Source: an uncultured Devosia sp. (GTDB taxonomy: Bacteria > Pseudomonadota > Alphaproteobacteria > Rhizobiales > Devosiaceae). From it: DNA of 8,899 bases. Each line of letters opens with the position of its first letter. Position 1 is the stretch's first letter. Made by a program: the position numbers and the translations under genes. Positions 6,741 to 8,899 of the stretch are shown here, one piece after another. The stretch spans positions 1-8,899 of the forward strand of contig CAMLKN010000085.1 of assembly GCA_946480655.1 (NCBI GenBank), written 5' to 3'. The notes below the pieces were generated by a model. The model was not told where the DNA came from and made no database searches. It saw only the letters and a list, made by a program, of their open reading frames with translations.

Positions 6741-8327
6741 CTACTCAAGCTCGTCTATCACCTGCCGCTGGCGGATCATTTCGAGGAAAATGCGGTAGTC
6801 GCGGTCGAACTGGGTCCGGGCGGCGGGATTGGGCGCCCGCGAGGTGCCGCCCTGCTGCATGGCAAGGCAGGCCCTGTCGAGGCTCGGGTAGAGGCCGGCG
6901 GCGTTGGCGGCGACCATGGCCATGCCCAGCAGCGTTGCATCCGGGGTCGAGGGCTCGACGACCGTGCAAAATGTGGCGTCGGCATAGAGCTCCATCAGCA
7001 GCGGATTGCGTGTATGGCCGCCGGTAATGTGCAGCGTGTCGATGGAATAGCCGCGGGTGTTGAGCGTCTCAAGAATGTGCCGGACGCCAAGCGCGATGGA
7101 AACGCAGGTGCGCCAGTAGAGGCGGCAGAGCGAGTCGAAATCGCTGTCGAGTGTCAGTCCGGAAATAACGCCGAGTGCAAACGGGTCGCCGAGAGGCGAG
7201 CGATTGCCGTGAAAATCGGGCAGCACATGGAGGCGGTCCGCAAGTGCGATGCCTTCGGTCTCGCGCAGTTCCATGACGCGCTGGCAGATGGCGAGGTGCT
7301 TTTCACGGGTCGGCTCGCCGCCCGCCCCGTGCCAGCGGATGATGTGGTCGAGCAAAGCGCCGGTAGCCGACTGGCCGCCTTCGTTGAGCCAGACGCCGGG
7401 GAGGACGGCGCCGAAATATGGTCCCCAGACGCCGGTCGTAGGTCGATCCTCGGCGGAGAGCGCCATGACGCAGCTCGACGTGCCGGCAATCAGGGCAAGG
7501 TGCCGGTCGATAGTGTCCACGTCGGCCGTGAAGGCACCGAGTACCCCCAGCGCACCGGCATGGGCGTCGATGAGGCCGGCCCCGACATGGCAGGCGGTGG
7601 TGAGGCCGAGGTCATCGGCAGCCGCTTGGGTCAGCCTGCCCAGATCGGCGCCGACGGGGCTGGCCGTCTGCGGCAGGGCCGCCTTGTCGATGAGGTCATC
7701 AAGGCCGACCTGAGTGAGGAAGTCCTGCCGCCATTTCTGCTCGGAATGGCCGAGATAGGTCCATTTGCAGGTGAGGGTCGATTGCGATCGGGCCAGCGAT
7801 CCGGTGGCCTTCCAGGACAGGAAATCGGCCAGGTCGAACATCATTCCGGCGCGCGCCCAGCTCTGCGGCAGATGGCGCTTTAGCCACATGAGCTTGGGCA
7901 CTTCCATTTCCGGTGACATGACGCCGCCGGCATAGTGGAGGACCTCGTGGCCGGTGCGGGTGCACTCGTCAGCTTCTTCGAGGGCGCGGTGATCGAGCCA
8001 GACCACGGTGTCCCATCGGTCATCGCCATCGCGCGAGACAGTGACCTGTGCGCCATGGGCGTCGCGTACCACCAGCGAACAGGTTGCGTCGAAACCGATG
8101 CCGACGACGTCCTTGGGGTCAGCGACAGCCTGGGCAACGGCCATGCGGACAGCGGTGCAGACAGCCGCCCAGATATCCTCGCTGTCATGCTCGGCGAAGT
8201 TGGCGTCGGTGCGCCGCATCAGGATGGGATGCTCGCCGCGCCCGAGGCACTGGCCGTCGCGCGTGAACACGCCCGCCCGGGCACTGCCGGTCCCGACATC
8301 CACTCCCACCAGGAGGTTTTGCGACAC
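6741..8327 (-). CDS. FGGY-family pentulose kinase, probably D-ribulokinase-like
   Basis: A 528-residue sugar kinase of the FGGY family, typical in length, that would phosphorylate a ketopentose with ATP in the cytosol. The N-terminal ATPase-fold domain opens with LVGVDVGTGSARAGVF (6-21), the phosphate-binding loop. TCKWTYLGH (186-194) and EGGQSATGALLDHII (316-330) resemble the pentulose-kinase subgroup that includes the eukaryotic FGGY D-ribulokinase. GAGLIDAHAGALG (249-261) carries Asp254, the likely catalytic base. AGTSSCVM (281-288) and ITGGHTRNPLL (434-444) are the C-terminal-domain nucleotide motifs. The GTG start is supported by an AGAGAGGG ribosome site and by the phosphate loop falling at residue 10. 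It lies 77 bases downstream of a polyol dehydrogenase gene on the same strand, so the pair probably belongs to one catabolic operon. The substrate (D-ribulose versus L-ribulose or another pentulose) is inferred from motif resemblance only; xylulokinase or erythritol-kinase roles are less likely. Confidence 0.93.
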   Translation of the reverse strand: MSQNLLVGVDVGTGSARAGVFTRDGQCLGRGEHPILMRRTDANFAEHDSEDIWAAVCTAVRMAVAQAVADPKDVVGIGFDATCSLVVRDAHGAQVTVSRDGDDRWDTVVWLDHRALEEADECTRTGHEVLHYAGGVMSPEMEVPKLMWLKRHLPQSWARAGMMFDLADFLSWKATGSLARSQSTLTCKWTYLGHSEQKWRQDFLTQVGLDDLIDKAALPQTASPVGADLGRLTQAAADDLGLTTACHVGAGLIDAHAGALGVLGAFTADVDTIDRHLALIAGTSSCVMALSAEDRPTTGVWGPYFGAVLPGVWLNEGGQSATGALLDHIIRWHGAGGEPTREKHLAICQRVMELRETEGIALADRLHVLPDFHGNRSPLGDPFALGVISGLTLDSDFDSLCRLYWRTCVSIALGVRHILETLNTRGYSIDTLHITGGHTRNPLLMELYADATFCTVVEPSTPDATLLGMAMVAANAAGLYPSLDRACLAMQQGGTSRAPNPAARTQFDRDYRIFLEMIRQRQVIDELE

Positions 8328-8331
8328 GCCG

Positions 8332-8339
8332 CCCTCTCT
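8332..8339 (-). promoter_or_regulatory. Ribosome binding site of the pentulose kinase gene
   Basis: The minus strand reads AGAGAGGG followed by CGGC and the GTG start at 8327. This is a strong purine-rich Shine-Dalgarno at short spacing. It decides the start, since the next in-frame ATG lies inside conserved kinase sequence. Confidence 0.6.
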
Positions 8340-8344
8340 TTTTC

Positions 8345-8370
8345 GGTCCGGGCGGACCTTAGCGGAAGGT
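8345..8370. repeat. Two overlapping short inverted repeats in the dehydrogenase-kinase spacer
   Basis: On the plus strand ggtcc (8345-8349) and ggacc (8354-8358) pair around a 4-base loop, while acctt (8356-8360) and aaggt (8366-8370) pair around a 5-base loop. They share bases 8356-8358, so only one hairpin can form at a time. The first lies directly beside the kinase ribosome site. Each stem is only five base pairs, so this may be chance. There is no T-tract on the transcribed strand, so it is not a standard terminator. Confidence 0.25.
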
Positions 8371-8404
8371 TCGGAATCGGGCTAGGGGCGACGGGGTGCC
8401 AACC

Positions 8405-8899
8405 CTAGAGATGATCGGCGAGATAGGCTTCGAGCGTTCGGGTCGTGCCTTGCATCCACAGGGAATGAAGCGCCTTGGTGAAGGCGTCGATAAAGTCCGG
8501 GGCCTTGGCCAGGTCGCCATAAATGTCGGCCATTTCGAGCCAGGCCTTCGGGTTGTCTTTGGCCTTGTGGGCCTGGGCGGTAAGGCGGTCCCAATTGGGA
8601 TCGTTCGGTTCAATGACGGCGCCGCTCTCGGTCGTGCCGTAGCAGTAGCGGCACCAGAGAGCAGAAACGAGCGCCAGGCCTGTCACGGAGCGGCCATCGC
8701 GGATGCGATCAAGGGCCGTTGGGATGATGAACTTGGGCTGGCGGTTGGAGCCATCGAGCGCCAGCCGCCGCACCGTGTCGCCGATCTTGGGATTGGCGAA
8801 GCGCCTCTCGCAGAGGGCGAAATAAGCATTGAGGTCGGTGTCCGGAACCGGCGGCACGACCGGGATGATTTCCTCGGCTTCGACCTTCTTGAGGAAAGC
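8405..8899 (-). CDS. Mannitol dehydrogenase-family polyol dehydrogenase, C-terminal part (5' end beyond window)
   Basis: The reading frame is open from the right edge to a TAG at 8405-8407, giving the last 164 residues of a protein whose family usually has about 480-500. A GTG at 8855-8857 lies inside this frame but is not the true start, because the 14 codons before it (AFLKKVEAEEIIPV) continue the family sequence. The visible part is the helical C-terminal domain: RRFANPKIGDTVRRLALDGS (32-51), then a PKF..PTALDRIRDGR block and an Ala/Leu-rich helix ending LWCRYCYGT. The catalytic Lys and the Rossmann domain lie outside the window. Members are NAD(P)-dependent long-chain polyol dehydrogenases acting on mannitol, D-arabitol, sorbitol or related hexuronates. 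The downstream pentulose kinase favours a sugar-alcohol role here, but the exact substrate cannot be told. Confidence 0.88.
   Translation of the reverse strand, partial: AFLKKVEAEEIIPVVPPVPDTDLNAYFALCERRFANPKIGDTVRRLALDGSNRQPKFIIPTALDRIRDGRSVTGLALVSALWCRYCYGTTESGAVIEPNDPNWDRLTAQAHKAKDNPKAWLEMADIYGDLAKAPDFIDAFTKALHSLWMQGTTRTLEAYLADHL

Noticed and set aside
6729..7883. A 384-codon open frame on the plus strand, antisense to the pentulose kinase
   Set aside because: It shows no recognisable motif and mirrors the codon structure of the well-supported kinase gene.
8345..8358. Intrinsic terminator between the dehydrogenase and kinase genes
   Set aside because: On the transcribed strand the stem is followed by an A-rich rather than T-rich run, and the stem is only five pairs.
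8405..8857. A short protein starting at the GTG at 8857 as a complete gene
   Set aside because: The frame stays open to the window edge, and the residues upstream of this GTG continue the mannitol dehydrogenase-family sequence, so this is a partial gene and not a 150-residue protein.

Overview
The window is GC-rich, gene-dense bacterial DNA. Every gene I can support is read right to left on the minus strand. High GC, compact spacing, GTG starts, an ATP-grasp/alpha-E fusion and a polyol-dehydrogenase/pentulokinase pair suggest an alphaproteobacterium of the Rhizobiales type (for example a Devosia- or Rhizobium-like organism). That assignment is inference; no rRNA or marker gene is present.

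Right part (about 6741-8899), sugar-alcohol catabolism. The 3' end of a mannitol dehydrogenase-family polyol dehydrogenase runs in from beyond the right edge. It is followed 77 bases later by a complete FGGY-family pentulose kinase. Together they would oxidise a polyol to a ketose and phosphorylate a pentulose, as expected at the end of a polyol-uptake operon whose transporter and regulator would lie to the right.

Spacer (6657-6740). The 84 bases between the kinase stop and the next start contain an imperfect inverted repeat that could terminate or attenuate the polyol transcript. This spacer is the likely place for a promoter of the next operon, but I see no convincing -35/-10 pair.

Left part (4-6656), a tightly packed three-gene operon: (1) a 1115-residue transglutaminase-like protease domain fused to a DUF2126 putative amidoligase; (2) a circularly permuted ATP-grasp domain fused to an alpha-E domain; (3) a second, stand-alone transglutaminase-like protein. 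Genes 1 and 2 are 4 bases apart (or overlap by 32 if a TTG start is used), and genes 2 and 3 are 10 bases apart. This is the gene set predicted by comparative genomics to make and break peptide or isopeptide bonds: two different ATP-dependent COOH-NH2 ligase folds plus two papain-fold Cys-His-Asp enzymes. In many genomes the set sits beside the proteasome-like peptidase Anbu, which is not inside this window but could lie just beyond base 1. The substrate and product are unknown to me, and this operon is the most interesting part of the window. No RNA gene, mobile element, CRISPR array or gap over 300 bases was seen.
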